Origin: Cutaneotrichosporon cavernicola
Lineage: Eukaryota; Basidiomycota; Tremellomycetes; Trichosporonales; Trichosporonaceae
Reading direction: 5' to 3'
NCBI RefSeq assembly: GCF_030864355.1
Contig: NC_083396.1
Location: forward strand, 1 to 64,000
Length of the DNA stretch: 64,000 nt
The notes below the pieces were generated by a model. That model was not told the origin of the DNA. It searched no databases and saw only the letters and a program-made list of their open reading frames with translations. Positions 34,265 to 45,665 of this stretch are shown here, one piece after another. Position 1 is the stretch's first letter. Each line of letters starts with the position of its first letter. Both the position numbers and the translations under genes were made by a program.

Positions 34265-36012
34265 ATGGGATTCTACAGCGAACTTGTGAATTTTCGAGCT
34301 GGCCCCGCGCTCATCGCAGACACCCCGTCTCGCCCTCGTCTCCTTCCTGGGGTCATTGGGCGCCCTCTCCTTCGGCTATGGTGTGTATATGGCGCCTTTG
34401 TCCACTGACTCCAGACAACGGATGGTGGGGCATCATTCTGGTGTGTACAGTTCATTCTCAGCTGACGAACAGGGCGCACCCTACTTTAACGACCAGTTCG
34501 GGCACACAGTCACAACCGGCCCCGATGGCAGCACCAAGATCAGTCTTTCGTCAACCGAGCAGAGCTGCGGCTCGGGATTGGGCACTGCCGGAATCATGCT
34601 CGGTTGTATGGTGAGCAGCAGCACCAGCGCCGCTGACAAAAGATCGCACCGTACATCAACAACAGATGGGGCCGTAAAATGTCGTTCATGGTCCTCGCCA
34701 TCATCGGCATCGTCGGCGCGCTTGTCCAGTCGCTGTCGACCATCGGGCGCCAGATCTGGGTTCTTATCGTTGGTAAAGTGATCCTGAACATGTCCGTGGG
34801 CATCGCCTCCGCCACCGTCGGTGTCTACTTGTCCGAGTGCGCCCCGTCATCGCTCCGCGGTGTCCTCATGTCAAACTACAACATTGTGCAGAACGTCGGC
34901 TACGTTGTGGCTGCCGCCACCGTCTTCGGAGTCGTGCTCAAGACGTCGATCATAAACTGGATGCTGCCGATCGGTCTCCAGTTTGTGCTGCCCATCGCCA
35001 TCCTCGTTAGTGGCCCATTCCTCCCCGAGTCCCCGCGATGGCTCGTGTCCAAGGGCCGCATTGACGAGGCTGTCAAGGTGCTCCGCAGCCTGCGCGTCGC
35101 GCTCCCAGGCGAGGACCTCGAGGCCAAAGTATGGGCCGAAGTTGAGGAGATCAAGGCCGCGTTCGAGGAAATGAAGGCGTTACATGAAGGGGTTGGCGTC
35201 CTTGAGCTCTTCCGAGGCGCCAACCTCCGCCGCACAGCCATTGCCGTCGGTCTTCAATGTCTGCAGTGAGTCTTACGGACGAGGAGACAATTTGAACCAT
35301 TCAGCTGACAAACAGGCAAGCCCAGGGTGTCGGCTTTGTGGCCAACTATACCACCGTGTTGCTCCTCAGCCTCGGCATCTCCAACGTATACGTGATCGTG
35401 CTTGTCCTCTACGTCGTCCTCCTCGTGACCTCCCTCGGCGCATTCTACCTCCCTGACAAGCTCGGCCGCCGCACATTGCTTCTCGTAGGCTCGGCATCTG
35501 GAGCCGTGTGGATGGGAATCATCGGTGCCGTCTCGACTGTTTACAAGACACCCACTGGCGGCGCAGCAAATCTCCTGGTGGCGTCGCTTTTCCTCTGGAT
35601 CTCCTTCTTTTCCAACACGTGGTCGCCAATGCCGTGGACTGTCGCAGCTGAAATCTCTTCAGGACCCCTGCGTGAGATGACGCTCGCGCTCGCATCATTT
35701 TCCGGCTTTGGTGTCGGCCTCATCGTCACCTTTGTCTCGCCCTTCATTCAGGAAACGGCCGGACTCGGAGGCAAGATTGCGTTCATCTGGATGGGATTCT
35801 CAGTTGTGTCTGGTGTTTACGCCTTTTTCCTCGTTCCCGAGCTTAAGGGGCGGTCGCTCGAGGAGCTCGACTACATGTTCGAGGCGCGCATCCCAACGCG
35901 CAAGTTTAACAAGTTTGACTCGGCTGTGATGATGGAGGAGAAGCGGAGGGAGCACGTAAAGGCTGAGTTTGAGGAAGAGAAGCAGGAGACCGAGCTTGTA
36001 GAGAAGGTGTAA
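34265..36012 (+). CDS. MFS sugar transporter (sugar porter family)
   Basis: Six exons, 34265-34285, 34320-34380, 34415-34440, 34473-34610, 34643-35265 and 35316-36012, join to 521 aa. The first four introns are 34, 34, 32 and 32 nt, and exon 1 is only 21 nt. Sugar porter signatures are present: FGYDNGWWG in helix 1, NNRWGRK in the loop after helix 2, PESPRWLVSKGR after helix 6, DKLGRR after helix 8 and PELKGRSLEELDYMF after helix 12. About twelve hydrophobic segments are visible. It sits in the plasma membrane and imports hexoses, pentoses or disaccharides by proton symport. Being divergent from GH43 suggests uptake of the glycosidase substrate. Confidence 0.93.
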
Positions 36013-36139
36013 CGTGTATTGCAGACAACGGTTGGCGAAATGCGAATGTTTGGACCAGGTTCAGATGAGGGCCGGGCTTGGCGATCAGCAAAGTGGAATC
36101 CTTTGTCCTTGCATAACGCGAGTGCATGCCATCTCCTCC

Positions 36140-37195
36140 CTACGCTGGCATAAAATCAGCACTATCATCTCCCGTCGCCTTGAGTCGTGCCACCCAGAGG
36201 GTCAGCACCTGGGCCGGGCTCAGCGTCGGGTGTCGCACACTTGCAACCTCGTAGCACATTGTGCTCCCGAATCCTCTGCTAGCGACGTCCATTCTGACCA
36301 CGACACGAGAGGGATGCGCCTCCTCGACCTTGCTGCGAAGGCAAATCTTGGTGACCCACTCGCCAGCGAGGATACGGAATAGTGCCGTGGAGCGCTCAGG
36401 GTTGGGCGGAACGCCGGCCCAAGCGAGGTCGTCTTTGGCGAACGCGTTGCCGTCTATCCCGTACACTGCATCCGCAAAGTACTGGCCAGGCCCGAGGTCG
36501 ACAAAATACAGCCAGATGGTGTCAGGCTGCAAGTGAGCACTAGCGACGTGATCGCGTGCCGCCGTAAAGCAAAGTGGTAGAAGATCTTGGAGGGCGACCA
36601 GCCAGTCGGCGGGATTATGGCTGGGCTGGGTGGCCGGGACAGGGGGAGAGGGAATCGGGAGAGAGTGCGAGTGGTTGTGAGAGGGGACGTGGGTCGCGTG
36701 GGGTGAGGTGAAGGACTGGGGTGGGGAAGAGTGGGGAGGCGAGGGATACGGCGCAAAGCTCGGTGGAGGCGAGAATGCCTGCGGCGGCGACGCAGCTGTG
36801 TAAGTCTGCGGCGGCGACGCAGCGGTGTAAGTCTGCGGCGGCGACGCAGCGGTGTAAGGCTGCGGCGGCGACGCAGCGGTGTAAGTCTGCGGCGCTGCTG
36901 TGTATCCTGTTGAATACGCCGGAGCGGACGAAACCGGGAACTGGGCTGGGTTAAATGGAGGTGATTGAGGAGCTCCGTGGACGGGACCGTTTGGAGGGGG
37001 CCAAGTGCTCTGGTGATGGGGAGATGTTGGTGGGTAGGGAAGGGAGGGAGCGGACGGCGGTGGGTAGGACATTGCATGCTGAGGAGACTGGGCGTAGAGT
37101 GGCGGTGGAGGAGCGCCTGGGACATGGTAGCCATCGTGGCTGGTGTCACCTAGGAGTTGTTTTCCGATCTTGTTGAGCTCGGTGATGAGCCGCAT
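36140..37195 (-). CDS. Proline-rich repeat protein with a C-terminal globular domain
   Basis: A single exon of 351 aa. The N-terminus (MRLITELNKIGKQLLGDTSH) looks like an amphipathic helix. Residues 25-190 are Pro/Ser/Tyr/Gln-rich and include four near-perfect copies of the 9-mer YTAASPPQ(T/P). From about residue 195 a folded domain of about 150 residues follows (WLVALQDLLPLCFTAARDHV, TIWLYFVDLGPGQYFADAVYGIDGNAF, ILAGEWVTKICLR, VVVRMDVASRGFGSTMCYEVASV). I do not recognise this domain. The adjacent gene also codes for a Pro/Gln-rich repeat protein, so the pair may have related roles, perhaps as scaffolds. Confidence 0.75.
   Translation of the reverse strand: MRLITELNKIGKQLLGDTSHDGYHVPGAPPPPLYAQSPQHAMSYPPPSAPSLPYPPTSPHHQSTWPPPNGPVHGAPQSPPFNPAQFPVSSAPAYSTGYTAAPQTYTAASPPQPYTAASPPQTYTAASPPQTYTAASPPQAFSPPPSFAPYPSPPHSSPPQSFTSPHATHVPSHNHSHSLPIPSPPVPATQPSHNPADWLVALQDLLPLCFTAARDHVASAHLQPDTIWLYFVDLGPGQYFADAVYGIDGNAFAKDDLAWAGVPPNPERSTALFRILAGEWVTKICLRSKVEEAHPSRVVVRMDVASRGFGSTMCYEVASVRHPTLSPAQVLTLWVARLKATGDDSADFMPA
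36779..36896. repeat. 27-nt coding minisatellite, about four copies
   Basis: The unit TGCGGCGGCGACGCAGCGGT followed by GTAAGTC repeats in tandem with single-base changes. On the minus strand it codes for YTAASPPQT. Copy number can be expected to vary between strains. Confidence 0.9.
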
Positions 37196-37464
37196 CGTGT
37201 TGGATGTCGAGTGGGAGTGGATGTGGGAGTGGAGAGAAGAGAAGACAAGAGTGGGTTGCTGGCGGAAGCATGTTTAAGCCATTGTCAGTTCCCTGATAAT
37301 TAATCAACAGATCAACAGGCAGCCGAGGAGGCTTTCGATTCATCAACCAGCACAGCTGACTCGACTTTACGCCACAATTCAGGAAGCACAAATCGTGTAT
37401 GCATGATAATGATACAGACCAACCAGGCTATAGACCAAGTTCTCAATGCCATGGCACAACTGTG

Positions 37465-38967
37465 CTAACTCGTGAAGGTTGAGATGATCTGCGTGCCACT
37501 CGACACGACGCCCATTGTGTCGTTGAGCTTGGACATCTTGCTCTCCTTCTGCGGCTTACCACCACCACCACCGCCACCTCCCCCGACGGTAGGCGCATTC
37601 CCGTAAACGGGGATGGCACCGGGCGGGATTGCCTGGCCCGGAAGTACGGGTTGGTAGGCGTACGCGGGCTGGACGTACACGGGCTGCACAAGAGGCTGCT
37701 GCTGCTGCTGCTGCTGCTGCTGTGGGGGGGCATAGTATGACTGGGGCTCCGCGAACACCATCACGGCGGGGGGCGTCATGAGCGGAGGCGATATCGGCGG
37801 CGAGGAAATCGACTGCACCGACATGGACGATTGTGGGGAACCTCCTGCCCACGGCTGATACCATGGCTGGCCGGGGTCACCGCCATGCGGCTTGTACTGC
37901 GTTGGCGGGCTGAGTTCTGGTGAGTACGCCGGAGGCGAGTTAATGGCCGTATACATTGGCGACTCCTGGAGCGGCTGGTATGGAGCATGCCCAGGCTGGG
38001 GGTACGAGTTGGCGTGTGGCTGCGGCTGCGGCTGCGGCTGCGGCCCAGATGGTTGGTACGGCAGGCCGATGCCGCTCGGTTGGGATATCGAGCCCATGTG
38101 CTGGTGAACGGGTCCGGTGCTCTGGTGTGGCAGCGACGATCCCGTGTGCTGGTGAGGCATCTGAGGAGAGTGCTGGGGCATCTGTCCTGTGTGCTGAAAG
38201 CCCTCGTTCTGCTGGACCGGTGGTTTGTACTGTGAGTAGCCGTCCTGGAAGCCCTGCGTGAAACTAGGGTTGCTGAGGAGGCTCGGTTTCGGTGGAGGAG
38301 GGGACAAGCCCTGGTTCTGGTTCTGCGTGGGCGGCGGGAAACTGGGTTGGTTCTGGTTCGGGGGCGGAGCGAACTGGTTCGGCGGCGAGTTGAACTGCAG
38401 AGGAGGCGAGCTGTTCAAGGTCTGCGGTGGCGAGTTGAACTGCTGAGGAGGCGAGGTGTTCAAGGTCTGCGGCGGCGAGTTGAACTGCAGAGGAGGCGAG
38501 GTGTTCAAGGTCTGCGGCGGCGAGTTGAACTGCAGAGGAGGCGAGGTGTTCAAGGTCTGCGGCGGCGAGTTGAACTGGTTTGGCGGGGCCACGTTGAACC
38601 CCGGCTGCTGCAGATAAGGCTGCTGGTACTGGCTCTGGCCCGGTTGGTTCTGGTTGTACGGCGTCTGATACACGTTCGTGCAGTTGTTAGGCGCGGGCGG
38701 ACCGTACGTGCTGGGCGGTGGGGCATGGATTGTATGAACGGTGGTTGGAGGCACCGCATGAGCTGTTCCGTACTGTTTCTGCGGCTTGGGCGAAGTCGAG
38801 CTAGGACGCGCATTGGTGGCCGTGATAAATGAACCAACACTCTTGCCGTACTTTGTCCTTGCGAGCTCCTTTGCGCCCGAGGTGAAGAAGCGGCCAGTCG
38901 TGTTCGCGAGTCCTGTCAGACCGGGAGCAGCGATCCCACGGTCCTTGGATGCGCGGCGGTCTGTCAT
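37465..38967 (-). CDS. Low-complexity Pro/Gln/Asn-rich repeat protein
   Basis: A single exon of 500 aa from the ATG at 38967. A short basic N-terminal segment (GLANTTGRFFTSGAKELARTKYG) resembles a membrane- or organelle-associated helix. The body is intrinsically disordered: 15-residue repeats of the type QFNSPPQTLNTSPPL, a QPQPQPQP tract, nine consecutive Gln near residue 430 and nine Gly near 470. The last 30 residues (SKMSKLNDTMGVVSSGTQIISTF) form a possible helix. No catalytic domain is seen. Prion-like composition suggests a scaffold or condensate-forming protein; this is inference. It lies 269 nt upstream of the other Pro-rich gene, same strand. Confidence 0.8.
   Translation of the reverse strand: MTDRRASKDRGIAAPGLTGLANTTGRFFTSGAKELARTKYGKSVGSFITATNARPSSTSPKPQKQYGTAHAVPPTTVHTIHAPPPSTYGPPAPNNCTNVYQTPYNQNQPGQSQYQQPYLQQPGFNVAPPNQFNSPPQTLNTSPPLQFNSPPQTLNTSPPLQFNSPPQTLNTSPPQQFNSPPQTLNSSPPLQFNSPPNQFAPPPNQNQPSFPPPTQNQNQGLSPPPPKPSLLSNPSFTQGFQDGYSQYKPPVQQNEGFQHTGQMPQHSPQMPHQHTGSSLPHQSTGPVHQHMGSISQPSGIGLPYQPSGPQPQPQPQPHANSYPQPGHAPYQPLQESPMYTAINSPPAYSPELSPPTQYKPHGGDPGQPWYQPWAGGSPQSSMSVQSISSPPISPPLMTPPAVMVFAEPQSYYAPPQQQQQQQQQPLVQPVYVQPAYAYQPVLPGQAIPPGAIPVYGNAPTVGGGGGGGGGKPQKESKMSKLNDTMGVVSSGTQIISTFTS
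37692..37721. repeat. CTG/CAG trinucleotide repeat
   Basis: Nine or so uninterrupted CTG triplets on the plus strand code for a run of Gln in the minus-strand protein. A simple repeat prone to length change. Confidence 0.9.
38385..38580. repeat. 45-nt coding minisatellite, about four copies
   Basis: Tandem units built from GGCGGCGAGTTGAACTGCAG and AGGAGGCGAGGTGTTCAAGG plus spacer encode the 15-residue repeat with SPPQTLN and SPPLQFN. Copies differ by a few bases, the first two more than the last two. Confidence 0.9.
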
Positions 38968-39536
38968 GGCAAGTTGGAAAGAGAGGTGAGAAATCAGTGA
39001 CAACCAAAAGGTGGGAACACAAATCAGCAGGACACCTGTCAGACATTTGTAGCAGCGCCAAGACAACCCAGATCTGTTGTAAAAGGTCAAGGGCGGGTGA
39101 TGCAGTGTCTGAGCGAGTGAGAGGATCCGCAGCGTATAGCGTCCAAGCTGCCAAGCCTCTCGGCCGGGCATATCGAATGGCCGCCTGTTGATGCGGTGGA
39201 CAGAGAGGGGAAGCGAATAGCTTTGGCCGAGGCGGTGAGCGGGATACCGTTTTACCCAGGGTATCTCATACTCGCTTCCCATTCCATAATACAAACACCG
39301 GAGAGTATTCTATTCATTCGCTATCCACTTGAGCCTGACCCGTAATCCATGGATTAATTCTACTGTACTGTTAAATGGCATCGTGATCGAGGATACGGAG
39401 AAACGAAAGGGTCCAGTGGCCGATGGCGTTTGACGTCGAAGTGTCAGGCGTCAGGCAGATCTATGTAACACCTGCTCCAGTGTCATCACCTCAGAATTGA
39501 ATCTGCATCGCCACAACAGCTATATTGCCAGATCAT
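38968..39536. other. Intergenic region
   Basis: About 570 nt between two minus-strand genes. No gene recognised. Confidence 0.5.
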
Positions 39537-41451
39537 CTAAGAAAACTCGCGCTCAACAATCAGCTTCTTTTGCACCTTGCCCATGCCATTGCGCGGGATA
39601 GCATCCAAAACCTTGAGCCTCCGCGGGAGCTTGTATGCTGCCAACTCGGACCGGAGTTGGTCTCGCAACGTCTTGAGCTCGACCTGCTCGCCTTCCGTCA
39701 CAATGACCGCACCCACAATCTGGCCCCACTCCTCGTCCGGGATGCCGACGACTGCTACGTCCTTCATCCCTGGCAGCTCGAGGATCGCGCGCTCAATCTC
39801 GACCGCGCTCAGTTTCTCGCCCCCACTCTTGATAATGTCCACGCTCGCGCGACCCAGAATCTTGAGCATCCCTTCCTCCCCGGTTGCCCCCGAGTAGATA
39901 CCCACGTCTCCGGTGCGGAACCAGCCGTCACGGAACTCTTTGGTCGTCGCTTCCGGGTTGCGCCAGTACTCCTTGGTCACTTGCGGGCCGCGCACCTCGA
40001 TGTCGCCTGGCACGTCGCGGCCCGTAATGACAACGTTCTCGACCGGGTCCCACAGACGGATCTCCATGCCAGGAAACGCGAAGCCGACACAGCCCTGGGG
40101 TCAGCTTCGAGGAGATGTGAGGCTGCCAGGACGCAACCAACTCTACACCATTCCAACCATGTCACCATTTCCGCACACACAACAGCAACTCACCTTGACC
40201 CGCTTCTCGTTCTCCCATCCCGTACCCGCAATCAATCCCGTCTCAGTCATCCCGTACCGTTCAAGGATGACCTGCCCACCGCCAATGCCGTTCTCCCATG
40301 CACTCTTAACGCTGACAGGCAGCGGTGCTGACCCGGAGACCTGAAGGCGGAGCTTTGCAGACGCGGCGGAGGCCTCGGCCTGCTGTTCAGGCGTCATCGC
40401 CCTGTGTGCCGCAATCAGGCGCGCTGGCGTGAGCGGAAACCCAGCGATGAGCCGCAAAGAGAAGGAAATGGGAGCTTGAGCCGCAGCAGTCTGGGAGAGG
40501 TATCACCTTGGCTGGAGGGGGGCCCGAGACGTATCAAGGATCACTAGGAGTTCGAGAACGCGACTCACAGTAGCCGGTAGGGACGAAGAAAAACATGGTA
40601 ATCGGGGCTTTTTCAGCGCCGTTGATCCAGCGAGCCCACACCTGTCTTTAGCCCTGTCCCAGCAGGAAGAACCAGAGGGAGCATGTACCATTGGGAACAT
40701 GTACCATTCCACCCACCTTGTCTGCGTCAAACTTATCCCACAACTCTACGCTTGCGCCCGCCCAGAGAGTAGGCAAGAGCCCAACTGCAATGCCGTGAAG
40801 GTGGTTCAGCGGGAGGATGTGGAGGAGGTTGTCACTCTCAGTCCACCTCCATGCCTGCACCGTACTGCTTACTTGCGCCGCGAGAGATGAATGGCGCGTC
40901 ACTGCACCCTTGGGCCTCCCCGTAGTCCCCGAGGTGAACAGCATCATGGCCCGGGCTTCGCCATCGATCGGCGCGAGAGCTTGGAGAACATCCGCGGCGT
41001 CCCCCACCTCCTCCACCAAATCCGCAACCTCAACCTCCATGATCTTGAGACTCTCCCCCTCATCCTTCTGCGCGACGAGCTGCTCTGCCCGTGTGCGGTT
41101 ATTCTTATCTACCAGAATAAGCGCGCAGTCGGCCGTGTTGACGAGGTACGCCTGTTCAGGCAGTGGCAGAGAGGAAAGGACCGGCACGACGAGCCCGCCA
41201 GCGGCCCAGATGGCCAGGAGGCCTAGCGCAGCTAGATATCCCTTGTCTACAAGCAAGGCTACGCGCGCCTCCCGCAGTCCCTCGGTGCGCGCGTCCGCGG
41301 CGGCCAGGCGCTGGGCCAAGCGCAGGACGTCGGCCGCCAGTCGCGCGTAGCTCGCATCAATGCCGTTAATAGCGTCGGTGATTGCCGTGGCGTCAGGAGC
41401 TGCGCGAGCGCGTGCAGCGACACGCTCAAGGAGAGGGTACGTGTTGAGCAT
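39537..41451 (-). CDS. Acyl-CoA synthetase, AMP-binding (ACSF3/malonyl-CoA synthetase-like)
   Basis: Exons 40717-41451, 40569-40641, 40194-40474 and 39537-40094 join to 548 aa. Introns are 75, 94 and 99 nt, longer than usual here. The adenylate-forming core motifs are present: FTSGTTGRPKGAV (P-loop) near residue 185, ERYGMTETGLIAGT, GWFRTGDVG, and SGGEKLSAVEIE. Near the end, GMGKVQKK carries the catalytic Lys. LPLNHLHGIAVGLLPTLWAGASVELWDKF closely matches the ACSF3 group that makes malonyl-CoA or methylmalonyl-CoA from the free acids. Start taken at ATG 41451. No obvious mitochondrial signal is seen. The precise acid cannot be read from sequence. Confidence 0.9.
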
Positions 41452-42974
41452 GGAGATAGTGTGTTCGATGAGCAATGTTGACAGAGCCGTTTAAGAAGTC
41501 GAGATTGTTAGCAAAAGTGGGGGCTGGGCCGTGAAACCGACCCGACGGCGACGGAGACTTTCGGGCCGGAGTTGTTGCGTCGAGATCGGCCGAGCCCGCC
41601 TTCCACCCATGCTTCCATTCCATCCAAGCAGTACCACCTCCTGCTTGTTTGACGCCATCGCAAAGGCAAGGAGCACGCAAGAACATCTGGGCATAGCAGC
41701 GTGAATGTGGGGCCCATTCCACGGCTATCAGTGGTGAGTTATGAGTGGTTGGTCTGATCGTCTCCTTTTTAAGGTTGGCGATGGGGAACGCGGTTGGTCA
41801 TCGCAGCCAAACGAGCAGAGCTGCTGTGCCTGCTGTACCTGGCCATGCCCCGTCGCTTTGCGCGGCTTGAATTGGCGGACAGTTGGCACATGACAAGAAG
41901 AGATAAGGCTTATGTATGCTACCACGAGAGAACCTAGAGCCTGCCGCACTGTCATCGTTCGGGATCTTATCTAGTCGCCGCCATCGCTCGTTCCCGATAG
42001 ATCCATATCGCTGGATATGCCAAACACGGTTGGCGATAGTAAGACAAATGTGAAAGGAGGATATCCCCACATGTGTCAAGCTAAACGGTAAGCGACTTTC
42101 TGCCCTTTGGCTGCGGTATTCGTGCCCAGGCGGCTTTTGAACAGCGCTATCACCCTGGATAACCATGGCCATTGTGATGGGTCACCGGAATACGCAACGC
42201 CGACCTGCGCGAGCTGAGCGCCAGACTGAAGAGTAGCAACACCAGTCTGTGTTTGTCGACTTGGCGCTTGCCGTTTGCTGCCTCTTCTCCATTGGCGTTC
42301 CCGTGGGGTCCCAGCTTCTCACGCGCCGGGTGAGTCATTTCTAACCTCCTCACCCTGTCCTCGGAACGTAAATATCAACGGAGGTGGATTGATGACCGAG
42401 TGGAGGAGGGCAGAGTCAGATGATGTGGTGAGATCGATAAGATGAGGCTAAACTAGGGTGATTAGATGATATTCTCCACCACCACAACCGGATGTTCCTA
42501 TGCCACAACCTACCTCAAGTATATCATTCCGGCCGCACTTCAGGCGCTCTTCAGCCACAACTGGGTCGTTGGGTATGACACTCTTTTGCTCCGGGTTGGG
42601 CCCGGGACGCCAAAGCGAAGCCATTCCCCTGCCCTTGGGCCCCACACATCGGTCATGGCGGTATCAACCCTCAGATCCTGGCCAAGGATGCAGGCAATCC
42701 CACTGCCGGGTCCGGATAACGCCCCCTGCTCACTCGGCATGTGGCGAGATCACTGTGAGGTAACCAGGATCTGGGCGCGTCTTAATTGAGTTATGTTATA
42801 AGACTCTGAGACCCCGCTCTTGTTCTTCATCCCCACCGCGGCACATCTCATCATCGCATCGCTCTCTACAGTGCCTCACACCATTCTACAGCACTGTCTC
42901 AGCCTCTAATTAAGTTCGCCTCCACTCGTTCCTCACATACCATCATCGAACCCGACATACTTTGACAGCTCACC
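41452..42974. other. Long intergenic region (about 1.5 kb)
   Basis: No complete gene found. One exon-like island at 42246-42329 on the plus strand is bounded by CACCAG and GTGAGT and encodes a hydrophobic stretch (see findings). Pyrimidine-rich sequence at 42815-42970 is the likely promoter/leader of the permease gene. Confidence 0.5.
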
Positions 42975-44764
42975 ATGAGCTCCAACAATATCTCGCCCGC
43001 GTCCCCGCGCACGCCCTCTTTCAGCGAGAAGGGTGAGGCCCACCAGTACATCGAGAATGCCAGCCAGCCCGTCGAACTCGAGCGCCGCTTCTCCTTCCTC
43101 GCCTGTCTTGGCCTGGGTTTCTCCCTCCTCAACTCATGGACTGGTGAGTAACACGGATCGCGGGCCCTCGCCCAACCCCCGCACGGCGTCACCGCCCACT
43201 TGTTGGATTTTGTGACGCCCCCGGACGCCTCACAGGGGCTCCAAGGGTTCAGGGCGGTCGATACTTGGCAGAGACAAGCGCTAACCCCAGCCATGTACGT
43301 TGCGCGATTCATGTGCAAGAGTGAAAACTGACACTAACCACAGGGCGGCGTCGCTCTCGGTCGTCCTCAGCTCTGGCGGGAGCGCTGCCATGGTGTGGGG
43401 ACTTCTCGTCTCGGGCACCGGCACGATGATGATGGCTATCTCGCTGGCCGAGATCTGTCACGTCTACCCCCTCTCCGGCGGGCAGTACGACTGGGCATGT
43501 ATGTCCTTGTCACAATTGAGTGCTGACGGCAGACGTTTGTGCTCCTCCGAGCATCCGGAAGGGCGTATCGTTCTTCACAGGCTGGATGGCTTGTGCCGGT
43601 TGGACGTCGCTGTTTGCCGCCGCGAGCTCGCTTGGCGTGGCATTCGTCACCGGCTGCCTCGGCATGTGGAACGAAAACTACGAGGCGCTGAACTGGCACC
43701 TGTTCCTCATTTTCCTCGCATTCGCATTCAGTGCGTCGGCTCTGAACGCATTCGGTGTCAAAATCCTCCCCACCATCGACCGCTTTGCGGGCATCTGGGG
43801 CATGACAGGTATCGTGGTGGTGAGCATCACATTGCTCGCTTGCTCGAGCGGCCGCTACCAACCTGCCAGGAATGTCTTTGGTACCCTCACCAACGTCACT
43901 GGCTGGCCTGACGGGATGGCTTTCATCCTTGGCCTCCTGCAGAGCACTCTGGGTCTCACAGCCTTTGACGCAGCCTCCCATATGGTCGAGGAGATCCCGC
44001 AGCCGGCCAAGAATGCGCCACGCGTCATGGTCATGGCTGTTGGCCTCGGCACAATCACGTCGTGGATCTTCATGGTCGTCCTCCTCTTCTGCCTTACGGA
44101 CTTTGAAGCCGTCGCGGCTTCTCCCAACGGTCCCCTCCTCACAATCTATCACCAGGCAACGGGAAGCCTGGCGGGCAGCACTTGCCTCGTCATCTTCAAC
44201 CTCCTCAGCATGTTCTTCTGCATCCAGGCAGTCAACACTGTCGCATCCCGCATGATCATGTCATTCAGCCGTGACCGCGGCATGGGTCCGTTTTCGCGCT
44301 TCCTCTCTCCCATCCACCCACGGCTCAAGGTGCCACTCATGTCCAACGCCTTCATCACGACCTGGGTTGTCATTTTCGGCTGCGTGTGGCTCGGCTCATC
44401 GGTCGCCCTCAACGCCATCCTCTCCGCCGCAATTCTTTTCGTACAGCTCTCATATATTATCCCGATCATCCTCGTCTTCATTCGCGGCGAAAAGGCGTTT
44501 GAGGGTCACGAGCGCAAGTGGTCGCTCGGCAAGTGGCGCCGGCCCATCAACCTTGGCGCAATTGCGTTCGCCTCCATCACATCAATCTGCTTCCTCTTCC
44601 CTCCTGCGATCCCTGTGCTTTCCGGCTCGAGCATGAACTGGGCCGTTCTTGTCCTCGCCATTGTCATGCTTCTCTGCGGCACGACCTGGCTTGTTGACGG
44701 GCACAAGAACTTCCACGGGCCCCTCGACCTCGAGGAGCGTCTCCTGGACGGCAAGAACGCGTGA
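42975..44764 (+). CDS. APC-family amino acid/choline/GABA permease
   Basis: Exons 42975-43143, 43291-43294, 43344-43498 and 43533-44764 join to 519 aa. The second exon is a microexon of four bases (CCAT) that restores the family sequence SWTAMAASLSVVLSSGG. The leader ends in FSFLACLGLGFSLLNSWT (helix 1). YPLSGGQYDW and YVCAPPSIRKGVSFFTGWM are conserved blocks of fungal choline, GABA and polyamine transporters. About twelve membrane helices follow, and SFSRDRGMGPFSRFLSPIHP is a typical loop. It imports amino acids or amines across the plasma membrane or vacuole. Substrate unknown. Start at ATG 42975 in a CACCATG context. Confidence 0.93.
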
Positions 44765-45665
44765 TACATCTGGACCGATACCAAATTTGCCTTTGTGGCG
44801 CCGCGTCATTAGATTCGAGATCAGAAGCCAAGCGAACAGGGGAGCGGTGAAAGCGAACATGGGAGACAATTGTCAATAGCATCGTTGTACATAGTGTCAG
44901 GGGATGCACAGGTTAAGCGGCACACGCACACCCGCCTAGGTGACAACTTGGTATAGAGCCAAGGCGCGCAGCTGGTGTAGCGACGCGCGGCTGATAATGA
45001 CAGTGATTTGGAGATTAGGAAGGAACAACCGTTCAGCTGATATTAGCCGTCGCGGGTGAAACAGCCTTTCCGGTTTAGGCACTATCCACTCGGCACCGCA
45101 GCGGCACCAGCGTGCCCACCACTGCCCACCCTGCACCCCGCTCTACCTCCTATCTGCTGAGGAAATCGATTGGAATTACTGGCAACGTCCCGTGACGCCG
45201 GTAAGCGCTTGTGAATGCATGAGGGGTTTGAGGGGGTCGAGGGGGTGTTCATCAGACCGGACGCCACGGGGACGACTAGTTAATCGATGGCGGTACAGGG
45301 AGCCCCCGATCATTGCTGGGGTACAGTAACTGCGCCATCTCATATTCGGACCGCCACAGTCGGTCGACGGCAACTGACATCCCGGAGACTCATGGGCAGG
45401 GGTTGACAGAGGGGCTAGTGGCAGACTTGGTGGTGTACTCGGCAAACTGCGAGGTTCGATTCTGACACCCAACAATGATGCCACGTCGTCGCTGCCCCAA
45501 CAATTTCCTCTCGCCATTTCCACGTATCTGTAACCCGTACTTGCGGCGAATTCTCCCCGTCGCCGTCTGGTGCTCCCGGCCGCAGCTTCGCTACCTGCAG
45601 CACCTCGAGGATCTCTAGCACCGACCTAGCGGCTGTAAGTTCTCACATTACGTAACAGCACATCA
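44765..45665. other. Intergenic region before the tRNA gene
   Basis: About 900 nt. No protein gene recognised. Confidence 0.5.
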
